Shown here one piece after another: positions 1-8,873 of a DNA stretch of 64,000 bases. The stretch covers positions 101,128-165,127 of the forward strand of contig DLHO01000009.1 of NCBI GenBank assembly GCA_002483265.1, in the 5' to 3' direction. The position numbers and the translations under genes were made by a program. Origin of the DNA: Flavobacteriales bacterium UBA7666 (lineage in GTDB: Bacteria; Bacteroidota; Bacteroidia; Flavobacteriales_D; Crocinitomicaceae). Every line of letters begins with the position of its first letter. Positions within the stretch are counted from its first letter, which is position 1. A model generated the notes under the pieces. That model ran no database searches and was not told where the DNA came from. It was given only the letters and a program-made list of their open reading frames with translations.

Positions 1-430
1 TAAACATGTATTCGATTCCGATGGATTGGCAATAACATTGCTCTAAATCCTGAATGATATCACGCAATGTTGCTGCACCGATCCCAATTTGTTCTCCCGC
101 TTGAAAAACGGAGTCTAAATCCGATGCATCTAAACCGAAATTTTCGATCGCTAATGTTGGTTCATACTTGCGGCGTTCGCGAACTGGATTGGTTTTTGTA
201 AATAAATGACCACGCGTTCTATATCCGTTGATCAAATTAATCACCTTAAATTCTTTCTGAAAATTCTCAGGAATTTCACCTCCATCTTCATAGTTCATGC
301 GTGCAAAATCAAATCCTTCGAAGAATTTTTGCCAGCTAATATCTACGCTTTCAGGGTCTTTAATATATGATTGATATAAATGATCTATCGCATTTACATC
401 TGCATTTCCGACGTACGTCACTTTATCCAT
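1..430 (-). CDS. sucA: 2-oxoglutarate dehydrogenase E1 component, N-terminal part (cut by window edge)
   Basis: About 143 N-terminal codons are present; the rest lies beyond base 1. The ATG is at 430. The translation begins MDKVTYVGNADVNAIDHLYQ and continues with the DPESVDISWQKFF segment, which is the conserved N-terminal helix of E1o by which the subunit contacts the rest of the complex. The enzyme is the thiamine-diphosphate-dependent decarboxylase of the 2-oxoglutarate dehydrogenase complex in the TCA cycle. The TPP-binding core is not in the window. A near-match to the -7 box (TAACTTTA on the minus strand, 453-460) lies 23 bases upstream, without a convincing -33 element. Confidence 0.93.
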   Translation of the reverse strand, partial: MDKVTYVGNADVNAIDHLYQSYIKDPESVDISWQKFFEGFDFARMNYEDGGEIPENFQKEFKVINLINGYRTRGHLFTKTNPVRERRKYEPTLAIENFGLDASDLDSVFQAGEQIGIGAATLRDIIQDLEQCYCQSIGIEYMF

Positions 431-560
431 GTTCGTGTACTATAATGGTGGGTAAAGTTATAACTTTTATACCAAGCGTGAGTAGGAATTAGCGATAAAA
501 AAATGCAAAATTGCTAACTATTGTTTAAAGGCAAACAGAATGATCAATTATGAATGAATG

Positions 561-597
561 AATTATCAAGTTTGGTTCCTTTTTGACCTTGATAATT
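561..597. other. Stem-loop between sucA and the 618 gene
   Basis: AATTATCAAG (561-570) pairs perfectly with CTTGATAATT (588-597) across a 17-base loop. It lies 21 bases past the stop of the minus-strand gene ending at 618, so it could end that transcript, but no T-run follows on that strand. The rest of 431-617 shows no gene. Confidence 0.3.
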
Positions 598-617
598 ATG
601 TTCTTCATAATTTCTGT

Positions 618-962
618 TCACTTATATTGGATCTGGTAAAAGACTTTCATCAATTCACGGTGAAGAATCGCATTTGAGAGATAAAACAACCTGTTTTCAT
701 GATCAGATGTTTGTTTTAAAATCAATTCCGGGATATCGATGAGGTAGAGGAGGTGCTGGAGTTCGCTTTCACTTAGTTTTTGAAGAACAGTTTGGATTTC
801 TTCGTTCCACTCTGCTGGATCTGTACTCCTTAGTTCGAAATCACCAATTCCAGAGCGCTGAAAGTCTTTGTATAGTTGCGTTTGTAGTTTTTCAAGCAAC
901 TTGCGTTGACTCAATCGCAATTGAAGTTTTCGAACGAGTGCGTTTAAATCTTTTTCTTCCAT
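618..962 (-). CDS. Hypothetical protein, 114 aa, helical
   Basis: Unrecognised small cytoplasmic protein. It has no signal peptide or membrane segment. The first 35 residues are rich in Lys, Leu, Gln and Arg with heptad-like spacing, suggesting a short coiled coil. The middle is acidic and the C-terminus is hydrophobic/aromatic (RLFYLSNAILHRELMKVFYQIQ). The ATG start leaves 37 bases to the divergent HAD gene. Coding status rests on an open frame of normal composition between two well-defined neighbours; no function is proposed. Confidence 0.6.
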   Translation of the reverse strand: MEEKDLNALVRKLQLRLSQRKLLEKLQTQLYKDFQRSGIGDFELRSTDPAEWNEEIQTVLQKLSESELQHLLYLIDIPELILKQTSDHENRLFYLSNAILHRELMKVFYQIQYK

Positions 963-987
963 AATTCAGTCATTCAAGTGAACTTGC

Positions 988-995
988 TACTTTTG
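988..995 (+). promoter_or_regulatory. -7 box TACTTTTG of the HAD gene
   Basis: Exact TAnnTTTG match, the Bacteroidota primary-sigma -7 element, ending 4 bases before the ATG at 1000. Transcription would start at or next to the start codon, so the mRNA would be leaderless or nearly so. No clear -33 TTTG is seen. Confidence 0.5.
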
Positions 996-999
996 CAGT

Positions 1000-1620
1000 A
1001 TGATTAATAACTCAAAAGAAGCAATCATTTTTGATTTGGGAGGAGTTTTGTTGAATTTGGATTACGATTTAACAGAAAAAGCATTTATTTCTCTTGGGAT
1101 GACCAATTTTGGAGAATCTTATTCTCAATTGCAGCAAACGCATTTGTTTGATCGTTTTGAACGGGGAGAAGTCTCATCCTTTCATTTTATTAATCAGCTT
1201 CTGGATCGTCTGCCCTTGGGTGCGACGGCAAATCAGGTGGTTCATGCCTGGGACGCAATGATTTTGGATTTCCCGTTGAAAAGATTGCAGTTTTTGGAAG
1301 AGCTTTCTAAAAAATACCGCCTTTTTTTGCTGAGTAACACCAATGATCTGCATATCGATGCGGTAAGAAGATCTTTGGAGAAAGCAGTTGGTCACCGGAA
1401 CCTGGAACAGTACTTTGAGAAAACCTATTTCTCGTCTGCAATCGGAATGCGCAAACCCGATTCAAACATTTTTGAATTCGTTTGTTCAGAGAATAAGTTA
1501 GATCCTGCAAAAACGATCTTTATTGATGATAGTCCGCAACACGTGGAAGGGGCAAAATTAGCGGGGATTGAAGCGATCCTTTTGGAAAAAAATCAGGAAG
1601 TGAGCAGTCTTTTTGATTGA
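1000..1620 (+). CDS. HAD-superfamily phosphatase (YihX-like, subfamily IA)
   Basis: 206 aa. Motif I is FDLGGVLL with the nucleophile Asp12, motif II is LLSNTND near residue 110, the conserved Lys is in RKPD near 152, and motif III is FIDDSPQHVEGAKLAG near 174. The residue two after the nucleophile is Gly rather than the usual Asp; this is also true of YihX-type sugar-phosphate phosphatases, so it is not evidence of inactivity. The cap is the helical C1 type. A small-molecule phosphatase role, possibly on a hexose phosphate, is inferred from the family. It converges with the next gene, leaving one base between stop codons. Confidence 0.85.
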   Translation: MINNSKEAIIFDLGGVLLNLDYDLTEKAFISLGMTNFGESYSQLQQTHLFDRFERGEVSSFHFINQLLDRLPLGATANQVVHAWDAMILDFPLKRLQFLEELSKKYRLFLLSNTNDLHIDAVRRSLEKAVGHRNLEQYFEKTYFSSAIGMRKPDSNIFEFVCSENKLDPAKTIFIDDSPQHVEGAKLAGIEAILLEKNQEVSSLFD

Positions 1621-1621
1621 G

Positions 1622-2263
1622 TTAATTGGGGTTAATCCGAATCGTAATAATTTCCTCCTTGTTCGGAGCTCCTTTAACCGGGTTATATTTTGCCTGGGAC
1701 TTTATAATTGCAGAAATTTTTTGAATTAATACTTGATCTGAAGTTGTAGTATTTATCTTGCTAACTGTAGGTATTCCAATAATTTCCCCGTTTTCATCTA
1801 CCATCACCTGGAAAACAATCCGACAAGATTCCTCAGAAGAGATTGCACTGGTATTTGGTTTCTTTATTAAGTACCGACCTCCATCACCATTATCGTCTCC
1901 CAGTGTGTGACTTCCATTTCCAGAACCATTTCCACCTCCGGTCCCAAATGGATTCGTATTCGGTGGGCGTATTTTGGAGATAGGCTCTTCTTTTTTGGAT
2001 GATTTCAGGTTTTCTATTTGGAAGTTAAGGTCTTCCAACTCTTTTGTTCTATAGTCAAGGGTAGCTTGTTTGTTTTTCAATGCATTCTCTTTCTGCTTGA
2101 TTTCACTTGATAAAGAATCGTTGATGTGCTGCGTTTTTTCAAGCACCAGATTCATTGAGTCAAGCCGCTGTTGATAGGATACAACTTGTGCTTTTAAATC
2201 GCTTTTAGATTGACCGAAAGTTATTCCGGCAATTAGCAATGAGAAAAAGAGTGCTATTTTCAT
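1622..2263 (-). CDS. Secreted coiled-coil protein with TonB/AgmX-like C-terminal domain
   Basis: 213 aa. Residues 1-17 form a signal peptide ending in TFGQ. Residues 25-90 are a Lys/Glu/Gln-rich coiled coil, followed by a Gly/Asn-rich linker near 103-125. The C-terminal 75 residues (CRIVFQVMVDENGEI...) resemble the C-terminal domain of Bacteroidota energy transducers or AgmX/PglI-type proteins. The signal peptide looks cleavable, so the domain would sit free in the periplasm or at the outer membrane rather than being anchored like true TonB. It starts one base after mce stops, so the two are probably co-transcribed. Confidence 0.7.
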   Translation of the reverse strand: MKIALFFSLLIAGITFGQSKSDLKAQVVSYQQRLDSMNLVLEKTQHINDSLSSEIKQKENALKNKQATLDYRTKELEDLNFQIENLKSSKKEEPISKIRPPNTNPFGTGGGNGSGNGSHTLGDDNGDGGRYLIKKPNTSAISSEESCRIVFQVMVDENGEIIGIPTVSKINTTTSDQVLIQKISAIIKSQAKYNPVKGAPNKEEIITIRINPN

Positions 2264-2264
2264 C

Positions 2265-2666
2265 TTATTTTTTTTCTTGACAAAGTTCTATTAAAACTCC
2301 ATTCGAGGATTTTGGATGAATAAATGCAACTAGTTTATTATCCGCACCGTTTTTTGGCTGTTCATTCAATAGTTGAAACCCTTTTGAAGCTAAATCTTTC
2401 ATGGATTCCTGGATATCTGTTACATCAAAAGCAATGTGATGGATTCCTTCGCCTTTCTTTTCAATGAATTTAGCGATGGGGCTCGATTCATTACTTGCTT
2501 CCAACAATTCAATCTTTGATTCGCCGACCTGAAAAAAAGCAGTTTTCACTCCTTCACTTTCTACCGCTTCGGTTTTGTAACATTCAGTACCAAGAAGTTC
2601 GGTGTATGTAAGAATTGCATCTTCCAGATTTCTAACTGCAATTCCGATGTGTTCAATTTTATTCAT
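2265..2666 (-). CDS. mce: Methylmalonyl-CoA epimerase
   Basis: 133 aa, full length. It is a vicinal-oxygen-chelate (glyoxalase-fold) enzyme interconverting (2R)- and (2S)-methylmalonyl-CoA in propionate metabolism. The N-terminal IEHIGIAV supplies metal ligand His6, the central GEGIHHIAFDV supplies a second His and the C-terminal GVLIELCQ a Glu. The NKLVAFIHPKSSNGVLIEL stretch is typical of the family. It is the first gene of a pair with the TonB-like gene. Confidence 0.93.
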   Translation of the reverse strand: MNKIEHIGIAVRNLEDAILTYTELLGTECYKTEAVESEGVKTAFFQVGESKIELLEASNESSPIAKFIEKKGEGIHHIAFDVTDIQESMKDLASKGFQLLNEQPKNGADNKLVAFIHPKSSNGVLIELCQEKK

Positions 2667-2711
2667 GGTTCGAATTTAAAATAAAACTTGGGTTTTTCCC
2701 ACAGACGGGCA

Positions 2712-2766
2712 CAGAAGTGCACGGAAGGTTTGAATAAATAAAACTCCGGTTGTCCGTGTTCTTCTG
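2712..2766. repeat. Imperfect inverted repeat upstream of mce
   Basis: CAGAAGTGCACGGA (2712-2725) and TCCGTGTTCTTCTG (2753-2766) are inverted copies matching at 12 of 14 positions around an AT-rich centre. It could fold into a hairpin. It lies between the mce start and the end of the 2860 gene, both on the minus strand; no gene is visible in 2667-2800. Confidence 0.4.
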
Positions 2767-2802
2767 CGGGAAATAAATAATTCACAGAATTATACAAATA
2801 AA

Positions 2803-2840
2803 AAAAACCGGTCACTGAGCGAAGTCGAAGTGCCGGTTTT
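2803..2840 (-). terminator. Intrinsic terminator of the 2860 gene
   Basis: On the minus strand an AAAACCGG-CACT arm pairs with AGTG-(A)-CCGGTTTT and is followed by a T-run (A-run at 2801-2807 on the plus strand). It sits 20 bases past the stop. The loop core CTTCGACTTCGCTCAG resembles a hairpin motif that, from memory, recurs in Flavobacteriales genomes. Confidence 0.75.
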
Positions 2841-2859
2841 CAATATCATTGATTAAGGT

Positions 2860-3666
2860 TTATCCCTTAAAGAATTTTTCAGTTTTGTTATCGAAGTTGA
2901 TGTAGTAAGCTCCTTTCAATAAGTTTGAACATGGAACTGACGAACCGATACCCTTCTTGACGATATTTCCATATGCGTCATAGATCTCGTACTTCGTTTC
3001 AATTGGTTTTCCGGATGCGGTAAAATTAATTTCATCCTTGACCTTGACCGGATTCTTGATGACTATCGGAACGGAGGAAGTGAATTTCACATCTTTCGAG
3101 TTTCTTTTAGCCCCAGAGTGGTCAATTTGTACTACACGAACGGTGTTTTCACCCGAATGCGGAGCAACCAAGAATTCATAAGCGTTAGTGCCAGGAGTAC
3201 CTTTTCCTTGAACTTCACCGATTTTCACCCATTTGTTCCAACGGTATTGTTCGATAATGAATGGAAGCTTTCCTTGTTCGTTGGTAGTCTTCCATGTAAG
3301 CATTCCGCTATTTTGGATTTGAATATCAACAGTATTGAAAGTACTTCTTGGAAGCAGTACTTCCGGATTTAAAATTTTCGGCTTACAACCATCATTGTGT
3401 TCGATCACAATAAATACAGGTTCACCAATTTCTATATTAAAGAGAGAAAAATCAATTTCAAAAGCCGATATGGCTGTTCCACCAGGAAGGATATCACCGT
3501 TTACAGTAACTTTTGTCGCGCAAAAGCCAAAACCGTCTCCATCTTCTGGATTCTGGACGTATAAATTTTTACCCTGATAGCTTCCTTCAATAGAAAGAAC
3601 CGCTGAGCTTGAAAAGCTTAGCAGTAACGCAAAAGAGCAAAGTAAGAATAATTTTATTTGTTTCAT
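2860..3666 (-). CDS. Secreted protein with putative T9SS sorting domain
   Basis: 268 aa. Residues 1-22 are a signal peptide. The middle (about 25-185) is beta-rich with no recognised enzyme motif; it contains an Ig/fibronectin-like segment around the WKTTNEQGKLPFIIEQYRW region. The last 75 residues (ETKYEIYDAYGNIVKKGIGS ... GAYYINFDNKTEKFFKG) have the pattern of a type A T9SS C-terminal domain: a YDAYGN turn, then a GxYYI strand and a basic end. A cell-surface or secreted role is inferred. It has its own promoter and terminator, so it is monocistronic. Confidence 0.65.
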   Translation of the reverse strand: MKQIKLFLLCSFALLLSFSSSAVLSIEGSYQGKNLYVQNPEDGDGFGFCATKVTVNGDILPGGTAISAFEIDFSLFNIEIGEPVFIVIEHNDGCKPKILNPEVLLPRSTFNTVDIQIQNSGMLTWKTTNEQGKLPFIIEQYRWNKWVKIGEVQGKGTPGTNAYEFLVAPHSGENTVRVVQIDHSGAKRNSKDVKFTSSVPIVIKNPVKVKDEINFTASGKPIETKYEIYDAYGNIVKKGIGSSVPCSNLLKGAYYINFDNKTEKFFKG

Positions 3667-3697
3667 TTTTATCTAGTAGCTACACTAAAAACTGTGG

Positions 3698-3728
3698 CAA
3701 GTATAATAGCTATTTTTTACATTACCAA
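3698..3728 (-). promoter_or_regulatory. Promoter of the 2860 gene
   Basis: Minus strand: TTG (3726-3728), 20-base spacer, TATACTTG (3698-3705), one mismatch from TAnnTTTG. The leader to the ATG at 3666 is about 25 bases. The remaining AT-rich DNA up to 3880 shows no gene. Confidence 0.45.
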
Positions 3729-3920
3729 CATTTTACATAACGAAATTACATTTTTTTTTTCATTTGAACTACCTTATGCGTTAATTTATCATGAAATATT
3801 GCCCATTCGTCGATTAAATCAATAGATAACTTAATATTTGGGATATGAATATTTTGTTTTTTTAAGTTATTTTAGTAAAAGATTTTTTCTATTCTTGTAT
3901 TGATAAACGCTTAATCTACT

Positions 3921-5639
3921 ATGAAATTAGTTCCTGTAGTTTTACTAATCCTTATCCTTACATCCTGCGGTTCAGATAAAAAGCAATTTGAGTTTGCCGG
4001 AGGAAGTTTTAAAATGGCTTTGGATAATACACCCTCTACCTTTATTGCTAGGGAAGTAAATGATGTCTATTCATTTGAATTGCTTTCGCAAGTGATGGAA
4101 GGTTTGGTTAGCTTCAATGCGGAAGATCTTTCTCTTCAACCACAAGTTGCTGAGAAATGGAGTATCAGCGGTGATGGAACCGTGTTTACCTTTACGATAA
4201 GGGATGATGTATTCTTTCACGAAAATCCGGTGTTCAAATCATTGGATGATCGCAAATTGACAATCGATGATGTACTCTTTACTTTTGAAAAAGCGTGTAA
4301 ACCAAATGCTGATGGAAATCCAACTGCTGCTTATTTGTTCCTACTTGCCAATCAAGTGAAAGGTGCTAAAGAGTATTATGAAGGAAAAGCAAAATCAATC
4401 AGTGGAATCAAAGTAAAGAAGAATAAGTTTGAAATCACCTTGATCAATCCGGATCAAACATATATCAATAAGCTGGCTAATTTGAGTGCAAGTATCGTCT
4501 CTAAAAAAGTAGTTGAGGCTGATAAGGAAACAGATGTGGTAGGAACAGGTCCGTTTCGTTTCACACCTCCTACAGAAGACGAGACTTATATTCTTTTAAA
4601 GAACCCGGATTATTACATGGTTGATAACAAGGGGAATGCATTGCCTTATTTGGATTCGGTAGTTTTCTATGTTCAAACCAGAAAGTTAGAGCAGTTGGAA
4701 ATGTTTGAACAAGGAAAGACGGTTTTGATTTCCGGTTTGCCAACTTCACGCATTACTGAAATGCTGGAAGGAAGAATTTCTGATTTTAATGCTCAGCCGC
4801 CATTGAAGGAGTTGTATAACAATCCGCTACTGACAACGCAGTATTATTTCTTCAACATGAATGATCCTCGTTTTCAGGATGTGCGCGTAAGAAAGGCTTT
4901 CAATTATGCCATAGACAGAAAACGATTGGCAGATAACGTACTTCGAAACCAATATTATGAATACGGAATTTATGGAATCACTCCGCCAATTGGTTCGGTG
5001 TTTAAAGGGTACAATTTTTCGGAGATCAAGAAATACGGATATGATTTCAATCCAGAATTAGCGAAACAATTATTAGCTGAAGCAGGATATCCGGGTGGAA
5101 AAGGCTTTGGAAGTGTGGATTTGAGATTGGATATCACGGATTTGAATACGGCTGTGGCAGAAGAATTGGCTGATCAGATTTATCAAACGTTGGGAATCAA
5201 TGTAAATATTGATGGCTCTAATTTTGAGCAACGCAATGAAGACGGAAATATGGGAAGAGGAGATATGTTCCGCACTGCCTGGGTTGCCGATTATTCCAGT
5301 CCTGAAACATTCTTAGGAAATTTCTACGGAAAATTGGTTCCAAAGGAAAAGGATATGCCCTCAAGTGGTAATCAGTCGCGATACGTTAATCCGTTGTTTG
5401 ACAAGTATTTCGAACAGGGTCGTTCTGCCGATCAGAAAAGAAGATTGGAATTGTTTTCGAAAGCTGAAATTGAGCTGATGAAAGATCCGCCGATCATTCC
5501 GCTTTGGTATGCAAATGATTTTACTTTGAGTTATTCACGGGTTCGAAACCTAAAAAATAATCCGATGGAATTTTTGGATTTGCGCCGGGTATACATCAAA
5601 GAATGGACCAAGGAAGAATATTTGAAGTCTATTCAATAA
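3921..5639 (+). CDS. ABC transporter substrate-binding lipoprotein, family 5 (peptide/Dpp-Opp type)
   Basis: 572 aa. The lipobox LILTSCGSD puts the lipidated Cys at residue 16. The SBP_bac_5 fold is shown by the VAEKWSISGDGTVFTFTIRD and LTIDDVLFTFEKA motifs near residues 75-120, by GTGPFRF near 208, and by the C-terminal IIPLWYANDF segment. These proteins bind oligopeptides or similar solutes. No permease or ATPase gene is adjacent; the next gene is an outer-membrane receptor, so the pair may deal with peptide uptake, but this is inference. Possible -7 box TATTCTTG at 3890-3897. Confidence 0.88.
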   Translation: MKLVPVVLLILILTSCGSDKKQFEFAGGSFKMALDNTPSTFIAREVNDVYSFELLSQVMEGLVSFNAEDLSLQPQVAEKWSISGDGTVFTFTIRDDVFFHENPVFKSLDDRKLTIDDVLFTFEKACKPNADGNPTAAYLFLLANQVKGAKEYYEGKAKSISGIKVKKNKFEITLINPDQTYINKLANLSASIVSKKVVEADKETDVVGTGPFRFTPPTEDETYILLKNPDYYMVDNKGNALPYLDSVVFYVQTRKLEQLEMFEQGKTVLISGLPTSRITEMLEGRISDFNAQPPLKELYNNPLLTTQYYFFNMNDPRFQDVRVRKAFNYAIDRKRLADNVLRNQYYEYGIYGITPPIGSVFKGYNFSEIKKYGYDFNPELAKQLLAEAGYPGGKGFGSVDLRLDITDLNTAVAEELADQIYQTLGINVNIDGSNFEQRNEDGNMGRGDMFRTAWVADYSSPETFLGNFYGKLVPKEKDMPSSGNQSRYVNPLFDKYFEQGRSADQKRRLELFSKAEIELMKDPPIIPLWYANDFTLSYSRVRNLKNNPMEFLDLRRVYIKEWTKEEYLKSIQ

Positions 5640-5650
5640 ATGTATATTTG
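5621..5650 (+). promoter_or_regulatory. Promoter of the TonB-dependent receptor
   Basis: TTTG (5621-5624), 18-base spacer, TATATTTG (5643-5650): a full match to the Bacteroidota -33/-7 pattern. The -33 element lies inside the last codons of the upstream gene, so the receptor can be transcribed apart from it. The leader is about 15 bases. Confidence 0.65.
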
Positions 5651-5670
5651 CGGGTTGATATACTCAAAAA

Positions 5671-8115
5671 ATGAAAACTATCCTTACCTTATTGCTTTGT
5701 GCATTTAGTTCTATTCTAATTGCACAACCTACTCAAACTGTTCGTGGTACTGTTCTGGATTCTGAATCGGATTTTCCCGTTTTTGGAGCTCAAGTCTTTA
5801 TTACGCTTCCCGATAGCACGAGATTAAAAGCAACGACCAACAATGATGGAATTTTTGAGTTTCCGGAAGTGCCGGTCGGGAAATATCCCTTGCTGATCAA
5901 ATCAACGGTTTATGAAAACTATGCAGCTTCTGTGGATGTCAATTCAGGAAGACAAACAGTTTTGGAGATTAAGGTAAAAGAACGGATCAGTGAAGTAGAA
6001 GAGGTTGTAATTGTTGCCCAAAAGCAGGGAGAAGTTAAGAATGAAATGGCCACCGTTTCCGCACAGCAATTTTCGGTAGAAGAAACGGAACGTTATGCCG
6101 GTTCACGTGGAGATCCTGCCCGGATGGCCAGCAATTTTGCCGGAGTTCAGGGTGCAGATGATTCCCGAAATGATATCGTTGTACGCGGAAATTCGCCACT
6201 TGGAATTGTTTACAAAGTAGAAGGAATTGATATTCCGAATCCATCGCATTTCTCTATTTCAGGAAGTTCGGGCGGGCCGGTTTCGATCATCAACAACAAG
6301 AGTTTAGCGAATTCGGATTTTTTCATGTCGGCATTTCCCGCTGAATATGGTAACTCGGTTTCCGGGATCTTTGATTTGAAACTTCGTAATGGGAACTCTA
6401 AACAACACGAGTTTACCGGTCAGTTTGGTTTTCTTGGAACCGAAGTCCTAGCTGAAGGACCATTGAGCAAAAAATCGAATGCCAGTTATTTGATCATGGG
6501 GCGCTATTCAACCTTGAGTTTGTTTCAATTTATGGGAATTCGTATCGGAACGGACGCTGTTCCGGTTTATGGAGATGGTGCTTTTAAATTCAACTTTCCA
6601 CTAAAAAAAGGAGGACAGCTTTCTTTTTGGGGAATGGGAGGAAAGAGCGATATTAAGATTTTGATCTCAGAACAAACGGAATATACCACTGATTTGTATG
6701 GAGAAGGTGACCGCGATCAGTATTTCGGAACGGGAATGGGAGTTGCCGGAATAACGTACAAAAAGTCACTTTCCGAAAGAACATTCCTTACAACGACTTT
6801 TTCAGGAAGTATCGAAGACCAGCATTCAAAGCATGATTTATTGAGCCGATCTTTGGATACCACTTATAATGGAACGGAACCTGAAGTTAAAATCCGCGTG
6901 GACAGTATTTACCGCATCATGGGTTATGACTTCAATATTGCCCGCTATTCGGGAATGTTCAGTATTAACCACAAAATTGGAAAGCAACACATTATCAAAA
7001 TGGGTTTGAATGCAGATGTGTTCACCTTCAAAATGGTCGATAGTGTTTTGAACACAGCCGGAACACAATTTGTGAATCGTTGGGATTATAAAGGAATGGG
7101 AGGAATTTTAATTCAACCCTTCTTCCAATGGAAATACCGAATCACCGAAACCATGGATTTCACTGCCGGATTGCATGCGCAGTATTATTCGTTCAGTAAT
7201 TCTTTGAGTCCGGTGGAACCACGCTTGGGATGGAAATGGTCCATGAAAGGCAATCAGAAATTATTTGCCGGTGCCGGATTGCACAGTCAAACACAACCGT
7301 ATTACACCTATACTTATCACCAATTTGATGCTTCGGGAAACAAAGTTTACCATAATAAGAACATGGGATTCACCAAGTCGGCGCATTCTGCTTTAGGCTA
7401 CGAAAAGAATTTCAAGAAAGGATTCCAGTTTAAAACGGAAGTGTATTATCAATACTTGTATGAAGTTCCGGTAACGATTCAGCCTTCTTCCTTTTCTATG
7501 ATCAATCAGGGAAGTGGATTTGCGCGGTTCTTCCCGGATACACTGAAGAATACGGGAACAGGTGTGAATTACGGTTTGGAATTGACTTTACAGAAGTTCT
7601 TTGACAAAAGCTTTTACATCTTAACGACCGTTTCCATTTACGACAGCAAGTACAAAGGAAGTGACGGCGTTACCAGAAATACCAGCTACAACGGATTGTA
7701 TACTGCAAACATTTTGTTTGGGAAGGAATTCAAACTAGGAAAGAAACATACCATTGGTTTGGGTGGAAAAGTGACCGTTGCAGGAGGAAAGCGCTATGGT
7801 TATATCAACCTGCCTGCAACCAGTGCTCAAAAAGAGTTGATCTTTAGTGATTCCGCTTTCAATACACGTCAATTCAAAGATTATTTCCGTGCCGATTTGA
7901 AAATCAGCTGGAAAATGAATGCGAAGAAAGTAACGCACGAGATCGGTTTGGATTTGGTGAACATTCTGAATACACGAAACATCTTAGGTTTGGCATATGC
8001 ACCAGACTTAGCTGATCCGAGTAAGGAGCCTTTGGCTGAAAAAACGCAGTTGGGCTTCCTTCCGATCTTTTATTACCGGATTAGTTTCAAATTGGCAAGC
8101 GGGAAGAAAGAGTAA
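5671..8115 (+). CDS. TonB-dependent outer-membrane receptor with carboxypeptidase-like N-domain
   Basis: 814 aa. Signal peptide 1-18. Residues 22-105 are the CarboxypepD_reg-like beta-sandwich (VRGTVLDSESDFPVFGAQV). The plug follows (about 125-235), with the NDIVVRGNSPLGIVYKVEGIDIPNPSHF pattern characteristic of the family. A 22-strand barrel with alternating aromatic strands extends to a C-terminal FYYRISFKLASGKKE; the usual terminal Phe is replaced by a charged tail. It imports an unknown ligand using TonB energy. It lies 31 bases after the solute-binding lipoprotein but has its own promoter. A dedicated SusD partner is absent, so it is not a Sus-type glycan locus. Confidence 0.88.
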   Translation: MKTILTLLLCAFSSILIAQPTQTVRGTVLDSESDFPVFGAQVFITLPDSTRLKATTNNDGIFEFPEVPVGKYPLLIKSTVYENYAASVDVNSGRQTVLEIKVKERISEVEEVVIVAQKQGEVKNEMATVSAQQFSVEETERYAGSRGDPARMASNFAGVQGADDSRNDIVVRGNSPLGIVYKVEGIDIPNPSHFSISGSSGGPVSIINNKSLANSDFFMSAFPAEYGNSVSGIFDLKLRNGNSKQHEFTGQFGFLGTEVLAEGPLSKKSNASYLIMGRYSTLSLFQFMGIRIGTDAVPVYGDGAFKFNFPLKKGGQLSFWGMGGKSDIKILISEQTEYTTDLYGEGDRDQYFGTGMGVAGITYKKSLSERTFLTTTFSGSIEDQHSKHDLLSRSLDTTYNGTEPEVKIRVDSIYRIMGYDFNIARYSGMFSINHKIGKQHIIKMGLNADVFTFKMVDSVLNTAGTQFVNRWDYKGMGGILIQPFFQWKYRITETMDFTAGLHAQYYSFSNSLSPVEPRLGWKWSMKGNQKLFAGAGLHSQTQPYYTYTYHQFDASGNKVYHNKNMGFTKSAHSALGYEKNFKKGFQFKTEVYYQYLYEVPVTIQPSSFSMINQGSGFARFFPDTLKNTGTGVNYGLELTLQKFFDKSFYILTTVSIYDSKYKGSDGVTRNTSYNGLYTANILFGKEFKLGKKHTIGLGGKVTVAGGKRYGYINLPATSAQKELIFSDSAFNTRQFKDYFRADLKISWKMNAKKVTHEIGLDLVNILNTRNILGLAYAPDLADPSKEPLAEKTQLGFLPIFYYRISFKLASGKKE

Positions 8116-8135
8116 TTCAAAATTCAAAAGGTAAA

Positions 8136-8873
8136 ATGCAAAATTGGAAGGGTTTCTGGATTGTTTTAATGATTGCTTCGCTAGTCCTTTCCTGCAACAG
8201 TCCCAAACGGCAGAAGAAGATCAACGACGGAAAACTCTTTGAGAAACTAAAAGAGAAGGAAGGCTATTTGAATAGCCTGGAATTAAAACGGCTGGATTAT
8301 AATTTTTCCCTGAAGGCGCTCGATAAGTACGATTTTTCCGGATTTGATGAGGAAGATACATTGGCTTATTTTGTAAGGTCGGGATCGTATCTTTGGATAG
8401 CAAGCTGTTATCTGGGTGAGGACGATAATCCGTTTTTCTGCTTGAAAGAGGAAAAGGAGCGGAGTTTCAAACTGATTCGGAAGGGAATTATTCCGGCTCT
8501 TTACGGAGAATGCTCTTATGAATTGGAAAGATTGTTGATTCCGGTGGGTAAATATATTCTTGTTTCGCAACGATCTTCGGGGAATGCGTATTGTGATGAT
8601 AATCCATTGGTATTTCATTTAGACGGAAAACCTGTGAAAAAAGAAGATGACAGACTGCAGTTGATATTGAAGAATTGTCCCTTTGAAGACGCAGCGGAAA
8701 TATGTTGTGAGCGCAGGTTTAAATACGAATTTCACAAGCCCTTCCTGATAATCCATGCCCACGAAAATCGATTTAATTGGGAAACGGAAGAATCTATTGG
8801 GACTTTGGATTTTGATCTCCGTTTTCTATTGGAGTCAAATAGGATTAAATTTCAGGACACGATTTATAAGTAG
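8136..8873 (+). CDS. Hypothetical lipoprotein, 245 aa
   Basis: Begins MQNWKGFWIVLMIASLVLSC; the LVLSCN lipobox predicts lipidation of Cys20. The rest is charged and probably exported. Cys residues cluster in CPFEDAAEICCERRF near 188-203, possibly disulphides. No domain recognised. It starts 20 bases after the receptor stops and is probably co-transcribed, so it may be an accessory lipoprotein of that receptor. Its stop codon lies inside the convergent hairpin at 8867-8900. Confidence 0.65.
   Translation: MQNWKGFWIVLMIASLVLSCNSPKRQKKINDGKLFEKLKEKEGYLNSLELKRLDYNFSLKALDKYDFSGFDEEDTLAYFVRSGSYLWIASCYLGEDDNPFFCLKEEKERSFKLIRKGIIPALYGECSYELERLLIPVGKYILVSQRSSGNAYCDDNPLVFHLDGKPVKKEDDRLQLILKNCPFEDAAEICCERRFKYEFHKPFLIIHAHENRFNWETEESIGTLDFDLRFLLESNRIKFQDTIYK

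Noticed and set aside
3921..8873. Solute-binding protein, receptor and lipoprotein as a SusCD-type glycan locus
   Set aside because: No SusD homologue or glycosidase is present; the first protein is a family 5 ABC binding protein and the receptor lacks a SusC-specific partner.
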